A stretch of DNA of 64,000 bases from positions 3,906,001 through 3,970,000 of the forward strand of contig NZ_CP108476.1 in the NCBI RefSeq assembly GCF_036226465.1, in the 5' to 3' direction. Shown piece after piece: positions 40,899-51,593 of this stretch; the first letter of the stretch is position 1, and each line of letters starts with the position of its first letter. Under the pieces are notes generated by a model. It saw nothing but the letters and a program-made list of their open reading frames with translations. It did no database searches and was not told the DNA's origin. This DNA is from Kitasatospora sp. NBC_01250 (GTDB lineage Bacteria > Actinomycetota > Actinomycetes > Streptomycetales > Streptomycetaceae). The position numbers and the translations under genes are program-made.

Positions 40899-41216
40899 GG
40901 TGCCTCCTGCGCCTCCCGCGCGTCGTCGGCGGGAGGGTCGGTCCTGATGATGGGAGTTGAGGTTGTCCAGCTCCGCGGCAGCCTGGGGCAGGCTACAAGG
41001 GAACTCCACGGACTCTAACAGTGTGTGGCAACGAAGAAGAAGCTCGTGCGCCGCGGGGTTGCCGAAGCCGCGCCCAGATGCCCGGATTTGGCCCGGCTTG
41101 ATCGGCAAATTCGTGTCGTGGATCAGTTGGAACGACCAAAGCCCCGCCCCTCGAATGAGGGACGGGGCTTTGGTTCTGACGCGGTGTCAGCGCGAGCGAT
41201 CGACTGCCTCAGGCGG
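40899..41216 (-). promoter_or_regulatory. rplO-secY intergenic region (318 bp) with secY promoter
   Basis: This stretch carries no gene. After the rplO terminator (41135-41174), a good -10 hexamer TAGAGT lies on the minus strand at 41012-41017. The -35 is weak (TTCTTC-like at about 18 nt). The leader to the secY GTG would be about 110 nt. This breaks the spc operon between rplO and secY. Confidence 0.5.
41135..41174 (-). terminator. Hairpin terminator after rplO (end of spc transcript)
   Basis: An 18-bp stem with one mismatch (41135-41152 with 41157-41174, 4-nt loop) lies 43 bp upstream of the rplO stop coordinate, that is, just 3' of rplO in its own direction. The arms include AT-rich ends resembling a U-tract. 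Confidence 0.85.
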
Positions 41217-41669
41217 TCAGATCAGCTCGGTGACGGTCCCGCCGGCGGCCTGGATCTTCTCGGCGGCGGAGCCGGAGACGGCGTCCACCGAGACCTGCAG
41301 CGCGACGGAGATCTCGCCGGTGCCGAGCACCTTGACGAGCGAGTTCTTGCGAACCGCGCCCTTCTCGACGAGACCCTCGACCGTGACCTCGCCACCCTGC
41401 GGGTAGAGCTCGGCCAGCTTGTCGAGGTTGACCACCTGGAAGGTGATCTTGAAGGGGTTCTTGAAGCCCTTCAGCTTCGGCAGGCGCATGTGGAGGGGCA
41501 TCTGGCCACCCTCGAAGCGCTGCGGAACCTGGTAGCGGGCCTTCGTACCCTTGGTACCACGACCGGCGGTCTTACCCTTGGACGCCTCACCACGACCGAC
41601 ACGGGTCTTGGCGGTCTTGGCACCCGGGGCGGGACGCAGGTTGTGGATCTTGATCGGGTTGTCAGACAT
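41217..41669 (-). CDS. rplO: 50S ribosomal protein L15
   Basis: 150 aa from ATG 41667-41669 with GAGGTGG. It begins [18 protein letters not shown] and shows [21 protein letters not shown] and [17 protein letters not shown]. It starts 2 bp after the rpmD stop and is the last gene of the spc transcript here. Confidence 0.98.
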   Translation of the reverse strand: MSDNPIKIHNLRPAPGAKTAKTRVGRGEASKGKTAGRGTKGTKARYQVPQRFEGGQMPLHMRLPKLKGFKNPFKITFQVVNLDKLAELYPQGGEVTVEGLVEKGAVRKNSLVKVLGTGEISVALQVSVDAVSGSAAEKIQAAGGTVTELI

Positions 41670-41671
41670 GA

Positions 41672-41854
41672 TCAGTCCACCTCCTCGACCGTGACGAGGT
41701 GACGCACGGTCTGGGCCATCCCGCGGATCTCGGGACGGTCCTCCTTGACGACCACATCGTGCATGCGCTTCAGACCCAGCGAGCGCAGCGTCTCGCGGTG
41801 GTTCTGCTTGCTGCCGATGTAGCTCTTGGTCTGCGTGATCTTCAGGCGAGCCAT
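41672..41854 (-). CDS. rpmD: 50S ribosomal protein L30
   Basis: 60 aa, normal length. It reads [20 protein letters not shown] with [14 protein letters not shown] and [16 protein letters not shown]. Its ATG (41852-41854) overlaps the rpsE stop, so it is translationally coupled. Confidence 0.98.
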   Translation of the reverse strand: MARLKITQTKSYIGSKQNHRETLRSLGLKRMHDVVVKEDRPEIRGMAQTVRHLVTVEEVD

Positions 41855-42501
41855 CAGACACCCGCCCCAGCGGTCGCAGCGGCGGCGGTGCCGGCGGCGC
41901 GAGCGCGCAGCAGGGCGGCCGGGGCCACGTCCTCGAGCGGCAGACCACGACGCGCGGCGATCTCCTCGGGGCGCACGAGGCCCTTCAGAGCAGCCACGGT
42001 GGCGTGCACGATGTTGATCGCGTTGTCCGAGCCGAGCGACTTCGACAGGATGTCGTGAACGCCGGCGCACTCCAGGACGGCACGCACCGGGCCACCGGCG
42101 ATAACACCGGTACCGGGGGAAGCCGGCTTCAGGAGCACGACGCCAGCGGCCTTCTCGCCCTGGATCGGGTGCGGGATGGTGCCCTGGATACGGGGGACCT
42201 TGAAGAAGTTCTTCTTGGCCTCCTCAACACCCTTGGCGATGGCGGCCGGAACCTCCTTCGCCTTCCCGTAACCAACACCCACGGTGCCGTCGGCGTCGCC
42301 CACCACGACCAGCGCGGTGAAGCTGAAACGACGACCACCCTTGACAACCTTGGCGACACGGTTGATCGCTACGACGCGCTCAACGTAAGCGGTCTTCTCG
42401 ACGGCGGGGGCGTTGCCCCGGTCGTCACGCTTACGGTCACGCCGCTCGCCACCGCCGGTGCCGCCGCCGGCGCCGCTACCGCGGCGCTGGGGTCCAGCCA
42501 T
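41854..42501 (-). CDS. rpsE: 30S ribosomal protein S5
   Basis: 215 aa. The N-terminal 30 residues are Gly/Arg-rich. The S5 double-stranded-RNA-like domain contains [18 protein letters not shown] and [17 protein letters not shown], and the C-terminal domain [15 protein letters not shown] and [11 protein letters not shown]. An Ala-rich tail is typical of streptomycetes. ATG with GAGAGGT; 48 bp after rplR. Confidence 0.98.
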   Translation of the reverse strand: MAGPQRRGSGAGGGTGGGERRDRKRDDRGNAPAVEKTAYVERVVAINRVAKVVKGGRRFSFTALVVVGDADGTVGVGYGKAKEVPAAIAKGVEEAKKNFFKVPRIQGTIPHPIQGEKAAGVVLLKPASPGTGVIAGGPVRAVLECAGVHDILSKSLGSDNAINIVHATVAALKGLVRPEEIAARRGLPLEDVAPAALLRARAAGTAAAATAGAGV

Positions 42502-42549
42502 TGGAATTACCTCTCTCGATTACGTCCGTCGACTGAGCCGACGAGCGGC

Positions 42550-42933
42550 TTAGAAGTCGAGCCCGGCCTCACGGGCGGCGTCCGCCAGGGCGGCGATGCG
42601 CCCCGCGTAACGGTTGCCCGCGCGGTCGAAGACGACCGTCTCGATGCCGGCGGCCTTGGTGCGCTCGGCGACCAGGGCTCCGACCTTCTTGGCCAGCTCG
42701 GTCTTGTCGCCCTCGTTGCCCTTGACGGACACGTCGAGGGTGGACGCCGACGCGAGGGTGTGACCCTTGGCGTCGTCGATGACCTGGGCGAAGATGTGGC
42801 GGTTCGAGCGGGTCACCACGAGACGCGGACGCGCCTCGGTACCGGTGACGCGCTTGCGAACGCGGATCGCGCGGCGCTTGCGGGCGGCGTTCTTGTAGCC
42901 GTTGCCCTTGCCGATCTTGACAGAAAGACTCAT
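42550..42933 (-). CDS. rplR: 50S ribosomal protein L18
   Basis: 127 aa. L18 binds 5S rRNA; the motifs are [31 protein letters not shown] and [14 protein letters not shown] with [11 protein letters not shown] at the end. It starts 3 bp after the rplF stop. Confidence 0.98.
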   Translation of the reverse strand: MSLSVKIGKGNGYKNAARKRRAIRVRKRVTGTEARPRLVVTRSNRHIFAQVIDDAKGHTLASASTLDVSVKGNEGDKTELAKKVGALVAERTKAAGIETVVFDRAGNRYAGRIAALADAAREAGLDF

Positions 42934-42936
42934 GGC

Positions 42937-43476
42937 TTACTTACCGCTCTTTCCGACCTTGCGGCGGATGACCTCGCCCGCGTACTTGACGCCCTTGGCC
43001 TTGTACGGGTCGGGCTTGCGCAGCTTGCGGATCTTGGCCGAAACCTCGCCGACCAGCTGCTTGTCGATCCCGTCCACGTGGAACTTGGTGGGCGACTCGA
43101 CCACGAAGGAGATGCCCTCCGGGGCCTCGATCAGGATCGGGTGGCTGTAGCCGAGCTGGAACTCCATGCTGGAGCCCTTCGCTGCGACTCGGTAACCAAC
43201 ACCGCTGATCTCCAGCGACTTGCGGTAGCCCGCGGTCACGCCGGTGATCATGTTCGCCACCAGCGTGCGGGAAAGGCCGTGCAGGGCCTTCGACTGACGC
43301 TCGTCGTTCGGGCGAGTGACAACCAGAGTGCCGTTCTCGTCCTTGCCGATCTCGATCGGCTCGGCGACAACGTGGGTGAGGGAGCCCTTGGGGCCCTTCA
43401 CCGAGACCGCCTGGCCATCGATGGTGACGTCCACGCCGGCGGGAACCGGGATGGGCAGCCGTCCAATGCGCGACAT
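42937..43476 (-). CDS. rplF: 50S ribosomal protein L6
   Basis: 179 aa: [17 protein letters not shown] start, [32 protein letters not shown] and the C-terminal signature [20 protein letters not shown]. It starts 22 bp after the rpsH stop. Confidence 0.98.
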   Translation of the reverse strand: MSRIGRLPIPVPAGVDVTIDGQAVSVKGPKGSLTHVVAEPIEIGKDENGTLVVTRPNDERQSKALHGLSRTLVANMITGVTAGYRKSLEISGVGYRVAAKGSSMEFQLGYSHPILIEAPEGISFVVESPTKFHVDGIDKQLVGEVSAKIRKLRKPDPYKAKGVKYAGEVIRRKVGKSGK

Positions 43477-43498
43477 TGCTGTACCTCCGTTTCCCGAA

Positions 43499-43906
43499 TT
43501 ACCAGACGTAGGCGAGAACTTCTCCGCCTACGCCCTTCTTGGCGGCCTGCTTGTCCGTGAGGAGACCCGAGGACGTGGAGATGATCGCCACGCCCAGGCC
43601 GCCGAGGACCTTCGGCAGGTTGGTGGACTTTGCGTAGACCCGCAGGCCCGGCTTGCTGATGCGCTTGATACCAGCGATCGAGCGCTCACGGTTGGGGCCG
43701 AACTTGAGCTCGATGGTCAGCTTCTTGCCGACCTCGCCCTCCTGCGGCTCCTCGACCTTCCAGCTGGAGATGTAACCCTCCTGCTGCAGGATCTGCGCGA
43801 CGTGCGACTTGATCTTGCTAGCCGGCATCGCCACGGTGTCGTGGTACGCCGAGTTCGCGTTACGCAGACGCGTGAGCATGTCTGCGATGGGGTCGGTCAT
43901 GGTCAT
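43499..43906 (-). CDS. rpsH: 30S ribosomal protein S8
   Basis: 135 aa: [18 protein letters not shown] start, [16 protein letters not shown], and the C-terminal [34 protein letters not shown]8 is the classical translational repressor of spc operons in E. coli. It is preceded by an unusually long structured gap (43907-44184). Two in-frame ATGs, 6 bp apart, could serve as start. Confidence 0.97.
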   Translation of the reverse strand: MTMTDPIADMLTRLRNANSAYHDTVAMPASKIKSHVAQILQQEGYISSWKVEEPQEGEVGKKLTIELKFGPNRERSIAGIKRISKPGLRVYAKSTNLPKVLGGLGVAIISTSSGLLTDKQAAKKGVGGEVLAYVW

Positions 43907-44184
43907 GATGGCCTCAGGCCTCTCTCGCCGTGGTTTCTCCGCGCCAGGTCCCCCCGCCGCACTCCGAGGAGTGCGGCAGGGGCACAGACGCAGGGGACCT
44001 GCGGCGTTAGTAAGACTGGGTGCGAGCCCTCCGAAGAAGGGCCGCAGACATCCATAGGGAATGCCGCGGCAGGGGGCCCGACCCCACTACCTTACGGGAA
44101 ACCGTAAGGCTGCCCAAATCTGGGCGATGTGGGATCGGGCACCGCTGCTTCGCAGTGTTGTTACCGCTACCGAGAGGTCCTGGA
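43907..44184 (-). other. Structured rpsN-rpsH intergenic region (278 bp)
   Basis: No gene is seen. The region holds several nested perfect inverted repeats. These are a 9-bp hairpin (43956-43964/43969-43977) inside a 9-bp outer stem (43945-43953/43993-44001), an 8-bp hairpin (44090-44097/44102-44109) and GCCCA/TGGGC (44112-44125). Such structure between rpsN and rpsH could be a ribosomal-protein binding site, attenuator or processing site. Confidence 0.7.
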
Positions 44185-44370
44185 CTACCAGGAGCTCTTG
44201 GTCACGCCCGGCAGCTCGCCACGGTGGGCCATCTCACGGAGGCACACACGGCACAGGCCGAACTTGCGGTACACCGAGTGCGGACGGCCGCAGCGCTGGC
44301 AGCGGGTGTAACCCCGGACGCCGAACTTCGGCTTACGCTCGGCCTTCGCGATGAGGGACTTCTTCGCCAT
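44185..44370 (-). CDS. rpsN: 30S ribosomal protein S14 type Z (zinc-binding)
   Basis: 61 aa short form with CQRC (24-27) and CRVC (40-43), the four zinc ligands. Other motifs are [20 protein letters not shown] and [17 protein letters not shown]. It starts 4 bp after the rplE stop. Confidence 0.98.
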   Translation of the reverse strand: MAKKSLIAKAERKPKFGVRGYTRCQRCGRPHSVYRKFGLCRVCLREMAHRGELPGVTKSSW

Positions 44371-44374
44371 GGGA

Positions 44375-44953
44375 CTACGCCTCCTTGAACGGGAAGCCCA
44401 GAGCGCGCAGCAGCGCCCGGCCCTCGTCGTCGGTCTGAGCGGTGGTCACGACGGTGATGTCCATACCGCGCTGACGGTCGACCTTGTCCTGGTCGATCTC
44501 GTGGAACATGACCTGCTCGGTCAGACCGAAGGTGTAGTTGCCACGGCCGTCGAACTGCTTCGGGGAGAGGCCACGGAAGTCACGGATACGCGGCAGCGCC
44601 AGCGTCACCAGACGGTCCAGGAACTCCCACATGCGGTCACCACGGAGGGTGACGTGGGTGCCGATCGGCTGGCCCTCACGCAGCTTGAACTGCGCGATGG
44701 ACTTGCGAGCCTTCGTCACCGCCGGCTTCTGGCCGGTGATGGCGGTGAGGTCGCGGATGGCGCCCTCGATCAGCTTGGAGTCGCGGGCGGCCTCGCCCAC
44801 ACCCATGTTGACCACGACCTTGACCAGGCCGGGGATCAGCATGACGTTCTCGTAGGAGAACTCCTCCTGCAGCTGGCCCTTGATCTCGGCGTTGTAACGC
44901 GCCTTGAGGCGGGGGGCCACCTTCTCAACGTTCTCGATGGTCGTCTCAGACAT
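44375..44953 (-). CDS. rplE: 50S ribosomal protein L5
   Basis: 192 aa. L5 contacts 5S rRNA and P-site tRNA. Motifs are [58 protein letters not shown] and [19 protein letters not shown]. Its ATG overlaps the rplX stop (ATGA). Confidence 0.98.
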   Translation of the reverse strand: MSETTIENVEKVAPRLKARYNAEIKGQLQEEFSYENVMLIPGLVKVVVNMGVGEAARDSKLIEGAIRDLTAITGQKPAVTKARKSIAQFKLREGQPIGTHVTLRGDRMWEFLDRLVTLALPRIRDFRGLSPKQFDGRGNYTFGLTEQVMFHEIDQDKVDRQRGMDITVVTTAQTDDEGRALLRALGFPFKEA

Positions 44954-45276
44954 CAGATGTCCTCACCGGTTCGCTTGGCAACGCGGATCTTGTTGCCCTC
45001 GTCATCGAAGCGGTAACCAACGCGAGTGACGACCTTCTTGCCGTCCTTCTCCACGACCAGCTGCACGTTGGAAACGTGCACCGGGGCCTCGACGGTGATG
45101 ATGCCACCGGCGGTGCCCTGGCCGGGCTTGGTGTGCTTCTTGACCCGGTTCACACCCTCGACGAGGACCTTGTTCTCAGCGGGCATGGCCTGGATGACCT
45201 TGCCCTGCTTGCCGCGGTCCTTGCCGGTGATGACCTGAACCAGGTCACCCTTCTTGATCTTCATGCTGTTCGCCAT
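44953..45276 (-). CDS. rplX: 50S ribosomal protein L24
   Basis: 107 aa from ATG 45274-45276 behind GGAGGTG; an internal ATG four codons later is less well placed. KOW motif: [20 protein letters not shown], then [19 protein letters not shown]. It begins 2 bp after the rplN stop. Confidence 0.97.
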   Translation of the reverse strand: MANSMKIKKGDLVQVITGKDRGKQGKVIQAMPAENKVLVEGVNRVKKHTKPGQGTAGGIITVEAPVHVSNVQLVVEKDGKKVVTRVGYRFDDEGNKIRVAKRTGEDI

Positions 45277-45278
45277 GG

Positions 45279-45650
45279 TTAGAGCACCTCCGGCGCCAGC
45301 GAGATGATCTTCATGAACTTCTTGTCACGCAGCTCGCGGCCCACCGGGCCGAAGATGCGGGTGCCACGAGGATCACCGTCGGTGTTCTTGAGCACGACAG
45401 CGGCGTTCTCGTCGAACCGGATGTACGAGCCGTCGGGACGACGGCGCGACTTCACGGTACGGACGATGACGCACTTGACGACGTCGCCCTTCTTGACGGT
45501 GCCACCGGGGATCGCGTCCTTGACGGTGGCGACGATGACGTCCCCGATGCCGGCGTAGCGGCGACCGGAGCCACCGAGAACGCGGATGCAAAGGATTTCC
45601 TTCGCGCCCGTGTTGTCGGCGACACGCAGTCGCGACTCCTGCTGGATCAC
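45279..45650 (-). CDS. rplN: 50S ribosomal protein L14
   Basis: 123 aa, GTG start with AGGAGAAAG. Motifs: [52 protein letters not shown] and [13 protein letters not shown]. It is preceded by a 102-bp gap after rpsQ, in which I see no gene. Confidence 0.98.
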   Translation of the reverse strand: MIQQESRLRVADNTGAKEILCIRVLGGSGRRYAGIGDVIVATVKDAIPGGTVKKGDVVKCVIVRTVKSRRRPDGSYIRFDENAAVVLKNTDGDPRGTRIFGPVGRELRDKKFMKIISLAPEVL

Positions 45651-45752
45651 AACTTTCTCCTGATCGTCAACGAGAGCTGGCGGGCCGGCCGCTGCTCACA
45701 CCAGCGCCCGCGAGGGACCTGGTGCACATACGGCCGTACCCGGACAACTTCG

Positions 45753-46025
45753 TTACTTGGCCTTCTCGAGGATCTCGACGACGCGCCAGCGCTTCGTCGC
45801 GGACAGCGGGCGGGTCTCCGCAAGCAGGACCCGGTCACCGATGCCGCACGCGTTCTGCTCGTCGTGCGCCTTCAGCTTGTTCGTACGGCGGATGACCTTG
45901 CCGTACAGAGCGTGCTTGACGCGGTCCTCGACGGCGACGACGACGGTCTTGTCCATCTTGTCGCTGACGACGAGACCCTCACGGGTCTTGCGGAAACCGC
46001 GCGTCTCGTTGGTGTTCTCAGTCAT
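45753..46025 (-). CDS. rpsQ: 30S ribosomal protein S17
   Basis: 90 aa OB-fold protein: [38 protein letters not shown] and [20 protein letters not shown]. Its ATG overlaps the rpmC stop (ATGA). Confidence 0.98.
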   Translation of the reverse strand: MTENTNETRGFRKTREGLVVSDKMDKTVVVAVEDRVKHALYGKVIRRTNKLKAHDEQNACGIGDRVLLAETRPLSATKRWRVVEILEKAK

Positions 46026-46249
46026 CAGGCGTTCTCCACCGTCTCGATGCCCAGCTCGCGCTCGCGCATCAGGGTGTAGATCCGCGCGATGTCCTTACGG
46101 ACCAGCCGGAGCCGTCCGTGGTTGTCGAGCTGTCCGGTCGCCGCCTGGAAGCGGAGGTTGAACAGCTCCTCCTTGGCCTCGCGGAGCTTGGCAACGAGGG
46201 CCTCGTTGTCCAGCTCGCGCAGCTCAGCAGCCTTGGTGCCGGCCGACAT
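46025..46249 (-). CDS. rpmC: 50S ribosomal protein L29
   Basis: 74 aa: [39 protein letters not shown] and [16 protein letters not shown]. It sits at the peptide exit. Stop and start overlap with rplP and rpsQ. Confidence 0.98.
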   Translation of the reverse strand: MSAGTKAAELRELDNEALVAKLREAKEELFNLRFQAATGQLDNHGRLRLVRKDIARIYTLMRERELGIETVENA

Positions 46250-46668
46250 CAGCTCTCACCTGCCTCGCGCCGGACAATCCGGCACTTCATCGGGAGCTTG
46301 TGAGCAGCGCGAGTGAGCGCCTCACGAGCCACCTTCTCGTTGGGGTAGGACAGCTCGAACATGACCCGTCCCGGGTGAACGTTGGCGATCCACCACTCCG
46401 GCGAACCCTTACCGGAACCCATGCGGGTCTCGGCAGGCTTCTTGGTGAGGGGGCGGTCCGGGTAGATGTTGATCCAGACCTTGCCGCCACGCTTGATGTG
46501 ACGGGTGATGGCGATACGAGCGGACTCGATCTGCCGGTTCGTCACGTAGGCCGGGGTGACGGCCTGGATGCCGTACTCGCCGAACGCGAGTTCGGTGCCA
46601 CCCTTCGAAGCGCCGCGGCGCTTCGGGTGGTGCTGCTTGCGGTGCTTGACCCGACGGGGGATCAGCAT
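46249..46668 (-). CDS. rplP: 50S ribosomal protein L16
   Basis: 139 aa: [60 protein letters not shown]16 shapes the A-site finger region. It starts 4 bp after the rpsC stop and overlaps rpmC. Confidence 0.98.
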   Translation of the reverse strand: MLIPRRVKHRKQHHPKRRGASKGGTELAFGEYGIQAVTPAYVTNRQIESARIAITRHIKRGGKVWINIYPDRPLTKKPAETRMGSGKGSPEWWIANVHPGRVMFELSYPNEKVAREALTRAAHKLPMKCRIVRREAGES

Positions 46669-46672
46669 GAGG

Positions 46673-47506
46673 TCAGGCCTCCGTTCCGGTGCTCTCAGCA
46701 GCCGGCGCCTCGCTCACCGGGGCCGCGGGGGCCTCGGTGTTCGCGGGACGACGACCGCCACGGGCGCCACCGCGCTCGCCGCCACGGCCACCGCGCTCGC
46801 CGCCACGCGCGGGGCGGGCGTCGTTGCGGGCCGGACGGTTGCCCGAGCGGGCAGCAGCGTTCTCAGCGCGGACCTCGGCGATGTTCTTGACGTCGCCCTT
46901 GTAGATCCAGACCTTCACGCCGATGCGGCCGAAGGTCGTCTTGGCCTCGAAGAAGCCGTAGTCGACGTTCGCGCGAAGGGTGTGCAGCGGCACACGACCC
47001 TCGCGGTAGAACTCCGAACGGCTCATCTCGGCGCCGCCGAGACGACCGGAGCACTGGACCTTGATGCCCTTGGCGCCGGACTTCATGGTGCCCTGCATCG
47101 ACTTGCGCATGGCACGGCGGAACGACACGCGGGAGGACAGCTGCTCCGCGACGCCCTGAGCCACGAGCTGGGCGTCCAGCTCGGGGTTCTTGACCTCGAG
47201 GATGTTCAGCTGGACCTGCTTGCCGGTCAGCTTCTCGAGGTCGCCGCGGATGCGGTCGGCCTCGGTGCCACGGCGACCGATCACGATGCCGGGGCGAGCG
47301 GTGTGGATGTCGACCCGGACGCGGTCGCGGGTGCGCTCGATCTCAACCTTCGAGATACCGGCGCGCTCCATGCCCTTCGTCATCATGCGACGAATGGCAA
47401 CGTCTTCCTTGACGTAGTCCGAGTACAGCTTGTCGGCGTACCAGCGGGACTTGAAGTCCGTGCTGATGCCGAGACGGAACCCGTGCGGGTTAACCTTCTG
47501 GCCCAT
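46673..47506 (-). CDS. rpsC: 30S ribosomal protein S3
   Basis: 277 aa. The KH domain has [20 protein letters not shown] and the C-terminal domain [18 protein letters not shown] and [13 protein letters not shown]. The last 55 residues form an Arg/Gly/Ala/Pro-rich extension with [24 protein letters not shown] repeats, longer than in E. coli S3 but usual for actinomycetes. Its ATG overlaps the rplV stop (TAATG). Confidence 0.98.
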   Translation of the reverse strand: MGQKVNPHGFRLGISTDFKSRWYADKLYSDYVKEDVAIRRMMTKGMERAGISKVEIERTRDRVRVDIHTARPGIVIGRRGTEADRIRGDLEKLTGKQVQLNILEVKNPELDAQLVAQGVAEQLSSRVSFRRAMRKSMQGTMKSGAKGIKVQCSGRLGGAEMSRSEFYREGRVPLHTLRANVDYGFFEAKTTFGRIGVKVWIYKGDVKNIAEVRAENAAARSGNRPARNDARPARGGERGGRGGERGGARGGRRPANTEAPAAPVSEAPAAESTGTEA

Positions 47507-47853
47507 TACCGGGTCCCTTCCTTGCTGCTGACGACCACGGTGATGTGGCTGGTCCGCTTGCGGATCCGGTAGGCACGGCCCTGGGCGCGCGGACGGAACC
47601 GCTTCAGGGTCGGGCCCTCGTCAACGTACGCCTCGCTGATGACGAGGTCGTCCACGTTGTTGTGGTTGTAGTTGTGCGCGGCGTTGGCAATGGCGCTGTT
47701 GAGCACCTTGCCGACCGGCACGGTGGCGGCCTGCGGAGCGAACCGCAGGATCGCCTGGGCCTCCGTGGCGTTCAGGCCACGGATGAGGTCCACCACGCGG
47801 CGGGCCTTCATGGGCGTGACGCGGATGTACCGCGCCTGGGCCCTGGCTTCCAT
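47506..47853 (-). CDS. rplV: 50S ribosomal protein L22
   Basis: 115 aa from ATG 47851-47853 with AAGGGGAC; the longer in-frame reading starts within rpsS and is rejected. Motifs: [36 protein letters not shown] and [20 protein letters not shown]. The beta-hairpin near the exit tunnel is of normal length. Confidence 0.98.
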   Translation of the reverse strand: MEARAQARYIRVTPMKARRVVDLIRGLNATEAQAILRFAPQAATVPVGKVLNSAIANAAHNYNHNNVDDLVISEAYVDEGPTLKRFRPRAQGRAYRIRKRTSHITVVVSSKEGTR

Positions 47854-47908
47854 GGTTGTCCCCTTGCTGGTGTAAGTCATTTGAGTCGTTTGGCAGTTCT
47901 GCCGGCGA

Positions 47909-48190
47909 CTAGCGACGCTTCGACTTGCGGTCGTCCTTGACGTGGCCGCGGAAGGTGCGGGTCGGAGCGAACTCGCCGAGCTTGTGGCCGACCATCGACT
48001 CGGTGACGAACACCGGGACGTGCTTGCGACCATCGTGAACCGCGATCGTGTGACCGAGCATGCTCGGGCTGATCACGGAGCGACGGGACCAGGTCTTGAT
48101 GACGTTCTGGGTACCCGCCTCGTTCTGAGCGTCCACCTTCTTGATGAGGTGGCCGTCGATGAAGGGGCCCTTCTTGAGACTGCGCGGCAT
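47909..48190 (-). CDS. rpsS: 30S ribosomal protein S19
   Basis: 93 aa: [44 protein letters not shown] and [24 protein letters not shown]. It starts 11 bp after the rplB stop. Confidence 0.98.
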   Translation of the reverse strand: MPRSLKKGPFIDGHLIKKVDAQNEAGTQNVIKTWSRRSVISPSMLGHTIAVHDGRKHVPVFVTESMVGHKLGEFAPTRTFRGHVKDDRKSKRR

Positions 48191-48201
48191 CTGACCTGCT
48201 C

Positions 48202-49038
48202 CTAGCGCTTCTTGTTGGTCTTGCGGCGGCGCACGATGAGGGCGTCCGAAGCCTTGCCGGGCTTACGGGTACGACCCTCCTTCTGGCCCCACGGCGAAAC
48301 CGGGTGGCGACCACCGGAGGTCTTACCCTCACCACCACCGTGCGGGTGGTCGATCGGGTTCATGGCCACACCACGCACGGTCGGGCGAACGCCCTTCCAG
48401 CGCATACGGCCGGCCTTGCCCCAGTTGATGTTCGACTGCTCGGCGTTGCCGACCTCGCCGACGGTCGCGCGGCAGCGCACGTCCACCAGGCGGATCTCGC
48501 CGGAGGGCATGCGCAGGTGCGCCATGCGACCCTCACGGGCGAGCAGCTGGATGCCGGAACCCGCGGAGCGGGCCATCTTGGCACCGCCGCCGGGACGCAG
48601 CTCCACCGCGTGGATGGTGGTACCGACCGGGATGTTGCGCAGCGGCAGGTTGTTGCCCGGCTTGATGTCGGCCGACGGGCCGTTCTCAATCCGGTCACCC
48701 TGGGTGATGCCACGCGGGGCGATGATGTAGCGCTTCTCGCCGTCCGCGTAGTGCAGCAGCGCGATGCGCGCGGTGCGGTTGGGGTCGTACTCGATGTGCG
48801 CGACCTTGGCCGGCACGCCGTCCTTGTCGTGACGACGGAAGTCGATCACGCGGTAGGCGCGCTTGTGTCCGCCACCCTGGTGGCGAGCGGTGATACGACC
48901 GGCGTTGTTACGGCCGCCCTTGCTGTGCAGGGGGCGAACCAGCGACTTCTCCGGCGTGGACCGCGTGATCTCTACGAAGTCGGCCACGCTGGAGCCACGA
49001 CGGCCCGGCGTAGTCGGCTTGTACTTGCGGATGCCCAT
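48202..49038 (-). CDS. rplB: 50S ribosomal protein L2
   Basis: 278 aa, normal length. Motifs: [42 protein letters not shown], and the peptidyl-transferase-linked region [20 protein letters not shown] with the key His. The basic C-terminus is [17 protein letters not shown]. It lies 43 bp after rplW. Confidence 0.99.
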   Translation of the reverse strand: MGIRKYKPTTPGRRGSSVADFVEITRSTPEKSLVRPLHSKGGRNNAGRITARHQGGGHKRAYRVIDFRRHDKDGVPAKVAHIEYDPNRTARIALLHYADGEKRYIIAPRGITQGDRIENGPSADIKPGNNLPLRNIPVGTTIHAVELRPGGGAKMARSAGSGIQLLAREGRMAHLRMPSGEIRLVDVRCRATVGEVGNAEQSNINWGKAGRMRWKGVRPTVRGVAMNPIDHPHGGGEGKTSGGRHPVSPWGQKEGRTRKPGKASDALIVRRRKTNKKR

Positions 49039-49081
49039 TTGGCTCTCTCGTCCTCGTCCTTATCGACGCATCCGATCCCCG

Positions 49082-49402
49082 TTAGGAGACCGGACCACCG
49101 AAGATGTCGATGCGGTTGCCCTCGGCCAGCGTCACGATGGCGCGCTTGGTGTCCTTGCGCTTGCCAAAGCCCGTCTTGGAGCGCTTGCGCTTGCCCTGAC
49201 GGTTGAGCGTGTTGACCGACTCGACCTTGACCGAGAAGACCGCCTCGACGGCCTGCTTGATCTGGGTCTTGTTGGCGCCCGGCGACACGACGAACGTGTA
49301 CTTGTTCTCGTCGAGGAGCGCGTAGCTCTTCTCGGAGATAACCGGCTTCACCAGGACGTCACGGGGGTCCGTGAACGTCTTGCTCGTAATGTCCGCAGCC
49401 AT
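49082..49402 (-). CDS. rplW: 50S ribosomal protein L23
   Basis: 106 aa: [55 protein letters not shown]23 docks SRP and trigger factor at the exit. Its ATG overlaps the rplD stop (ATGA). Confidence 0.98.
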   Translation of the reverse strand: MAADITSKTFTDPRDVLVKPVISEKSYALLDENKYTFVVSPGANKTQIKQAVEAVFSVKVESVNTLNRQGKRKRSKTGFGKRKDTKRAIVTLAEGNRIDIFGGPVS

Positions 49403-50079
49403 CAGGCGGCGCTCCCTTCGAGCTCGCCCTCAGCGGCAACAGCCTTGGCGGACGCGACCGGACCGGCCACGAAACGCTCGAAGGCGGCCTGGGTGAAGAC
49501 CACATCGTCGGAGACGAGCACGTCGTAGGTGTTCAGCTGACCGGCGTCCAGGATGTGGACGTTCGGCAGGTTGCGGGCGCTCTTCAGACCCAGCTCGTCG
49601 GCACGCTCGACGACGAGGAGGATGTTCTTGCGCTCGGTGATCTTGCCGAACAGGCCCTTGGCGGCCTTGGTCGACGGCGCCTCGGCCGCGACCACGTCGG
49701 TGACGACGTGGATGCGGTTGTGGCGGGCCCGGTCGGTGAGCGCGCCACGCAGAGCGGCGGCGATCATCTTCTTCGGGGTCCGCTGCGAGTAGTCACGCGG
49801 CACGGGACCGTGCACGACGCCACCGCCGACGAACTGCGGAGCGCGGGTCGAGCCCTGACGGGCGCGGCCGGTGCCCTTCTGGCGGTACGGCTTGCGGCCG
49901 CCGCCTCGGACCTCGCCACGAGACTTGACCTTGTGGGTACCCTGACGGGCCGCAGCGAGCTGCGCCACGACGACCTGGTGCATCAGCGGAACGCTGACCT
50001 TGGCGTCGAAGATCTCGGCGGGCAGCTCGAGGCTGCCGCTCTTGTCGCCCGAGGGCGACAGGATGTCAATGGTGCTCAT
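49402..50079 (-). CDS. rplD: 50S ribosomal protein L4
   Basis: 225 aa: [39 protein letters not shown], the [20 protein letters not shown] loop and [16 protein letters not shown]. In E. coli L4 represses the S10 operon; no such site is assigned here. It starts 4 bp after rplC. Confidence 0.98.
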   Translation of the reverse strand: MSTIDILSPSGDKSGSLELPAEIFDAKVSVPLMHQVVVAQLAAARQGTHKVKSRGEVRGGGRKPYRQKGTGRARQGSTRAPQFVGGGVVHGPVPRDYSQRTPKKMIAAALRGALTDRARHNRIHVVTDVVAAEAPSTKAAKGLFGKITERKNILLVVERADELGLKSARNLPNVHILDAGQLNTYDVLVSDDVVFTQAAFERFVAGPVASAKAVAAEGELEGSAA

Positions 50080-50083
50080 ATCC

Positions 50084-50731
50084 TCACAGCCCCTTCGCCG
50101 CGGTGCGGACGAGGACGAGGCCGCCGTTCGGGCCCGGGATTGCGCCCTTGATCAGGAGCAGCCCCTTCTCCGCGTCAACGGCGTGGATGGTCAGGTTCTG
50201 GGTGGTCACGCGCTCGTGGCCCATCCGGCCGGCCATCCTCATGCCCTTGAACACGCGACCCGGGGTGGCGCAGCCACCGATCGAGCCGGGCGAACGGTGC
50301 TTGCGCTGCACGCCGTGACCGGCGCCGAGGCCGCGGAAGTTGTGACGCTTCATGACACCGGCGAAGCCCTTGCCCTTGGAGGTGCCGGTCACGTCGACCT
50401 TGACACCCGCCTCGAACAGCTCGGCGGTGATCTCCTGGCCCAGCGTGTACTCGGACGCGTCCGAGGTACGCAGCTCGACCAGGTGGCGGCGCGGGGTGAC
50501 ACCGGCCTTGGCGAAGTGACCCGCGAGGGGCTTGTTCACCTTGCGGGGGTCGATCTCGCCGAAGCCGATCTGGACGGCGTCGTAGCCGGCCGAGGAATCA
50601 GCGGTGTGGACCTGGGTCACGACATTGGGCCCGGCCTTGACGACGGTCACCGGAACGATCCGGTTGTTCTCGTCCCAGACCTGGGTCATGCCGAGCTTCT
50701 CGCCCAGGATGCCCTTAATCTGCTTTGCCAT
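50084..50731 (-). CDS. rplC: 50S ribosomal protein L3
   Basis: 215 aa: [58 protein letters not shown] with the W-finger region and [19 protein letters not shown]. It starts 14 bp after rpsJ. Confidence 0.98.
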   Translation of the reverse strand: MAKQIKGILGEKLGMTQVWDENNRIVPVTVVKAGPNVVTQVHTADSSAGYDAVQIGFGEIDPRKVNKPLAGHFAKAGVTPRRHLVELRTSDASEYTLGQEITAELFEAGVKVDVTGTSKGKGFAGVMKRHNFRGLGAGHGVQRKHRSPGSIGGCATPGRVFKGMRMAGRMGHERVTTQNLTIHAVDAEKGLLLIKGAIPGPNGGLVLVRTAAKGL

Positions 50732-50745
50732 CTTCGTCGCGCCTC

Positions 50746-51054
50746 TCAGAGCTTGATCTCGATGTCGACGCCGGCCGGAAGGTCGAGGCGCATCAGCGAG
50801 TCCACGGTCTTCGGGGTCGGGTCGAGGATGTCGATCAGACGCTTGTGAGTGCGCATCTCGAAGTGCTCGCGCGAGTCCTTGTACTTGTGCGGCGAGCGGA
50901 TGACGCAGTAAACGTTCTTCTCAGTGGGCAGCGGCACCGGGCCCGCGACCTGCGCACCAGTGCGAATGACGGTCTCGACGATCTTCTTCGCCGAGGAGTC
51001 AATCACCTCGTGGTCGTAGGCCTTGAGCCGGATGCGGATCTTCTGTCCCGCCAT
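50746..51054 (-). CDS. rpsJ: 30S ribosomal protein S10
   Basis: 102 aa, first gene of the S10 cluster. Motifs: [55 protein letters not shown] and [17 protein letters not shown]10 also acts as NusE in antitermination. It has a long (about 380-nt) leader. Confidence 0.98.
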   Translation of the reverse strand: MAGQKIRIRLKAYDHEVIDSSAKKIVETVIRTGAQVAGPVPLPTEKNVYCVIRSPHKYKDSREHFEMRTHKRLIDILDPTPKTVDSLMRLDLPAGVDIEIKL

Positions 51055-51438
51055 GGCTACTCGTAGTCCTTTGAGTCGTCATGCTGCTTCTACGGCCGGT
51101 TTCGTCCGGGTGGACTGCTCCGGTGGTGCCCTGGATGGTTTCCCGCCGGTCCCCGCGCTCGGGCGTGTCGCACTCGCGCTCAAGAAAAGGGAAAAACCCT
51201 CTTCGGGATCCGGGTCGGTCTTGCACCCACAGGCACCGGGTCGAGGCCCCGCCCACGCTTCCCAGAAGATTCCCGTACGTCCGCCCCGCAGCTGCCGCGG
51301 TGTCGCTTACACACCACTGCATTCACACAAAGCACGTGAACACATGAACGGCCATCACGGGAACGACGAGTACATGGGACTCGCTTCCGGTCCTCCCGGC
51401 GGGAGGCGCGCAGCATCGGCACTCAACCGAGCAACTTG

Positions 51439-51467
51439 ACTATCTTGCCATACCAGCAGGGTTTGAC
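51439..51467 (-). promoter_or_regulatory. Candidate S10-operon promoter (weak match)
   Basis: On the minus strand GTCAAA (51462-51467) and GATAGT (51439-51444) are 17 nt apart, in a locally AT-rich stretch. The match is moderate; other hexamers nearby (TTGGCG, TATGGC) are alternatives. Confidence 0.35.
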
Positions 51468-51545
51468 GCCAATTGGGCGAGGGTAGTCAGCGCGAGCACT
51501 TTCTGATCCGTCGTCAAACCGCCCGCCGGAACAGCCGGAACAGCA

Positions 51546-51593
51546 CGAGGGGCCCCGACCACCGTCCTTGCGGACGGCGGGCGGGGCCCCTCG
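51546..51593 (-). terminator. Two-tier hairpin terminator after tuf
   Basis: An outer perfect 12-bp stem (51546-51557 with 51582-51593) encloses a 6-bp inner hairpin (51562-51567 with 51572-51577). It starts 34 bp past the tuf stop. Confidence 0.85.

Noticed and set aside
40899..41108. A 70-residue N-terminal extension of SecY
   Set aside because: The GTG at 40898 has a strong ribosome site and the protein then begins as other SecY proteins do; the extension crosses the likely secY promoter.
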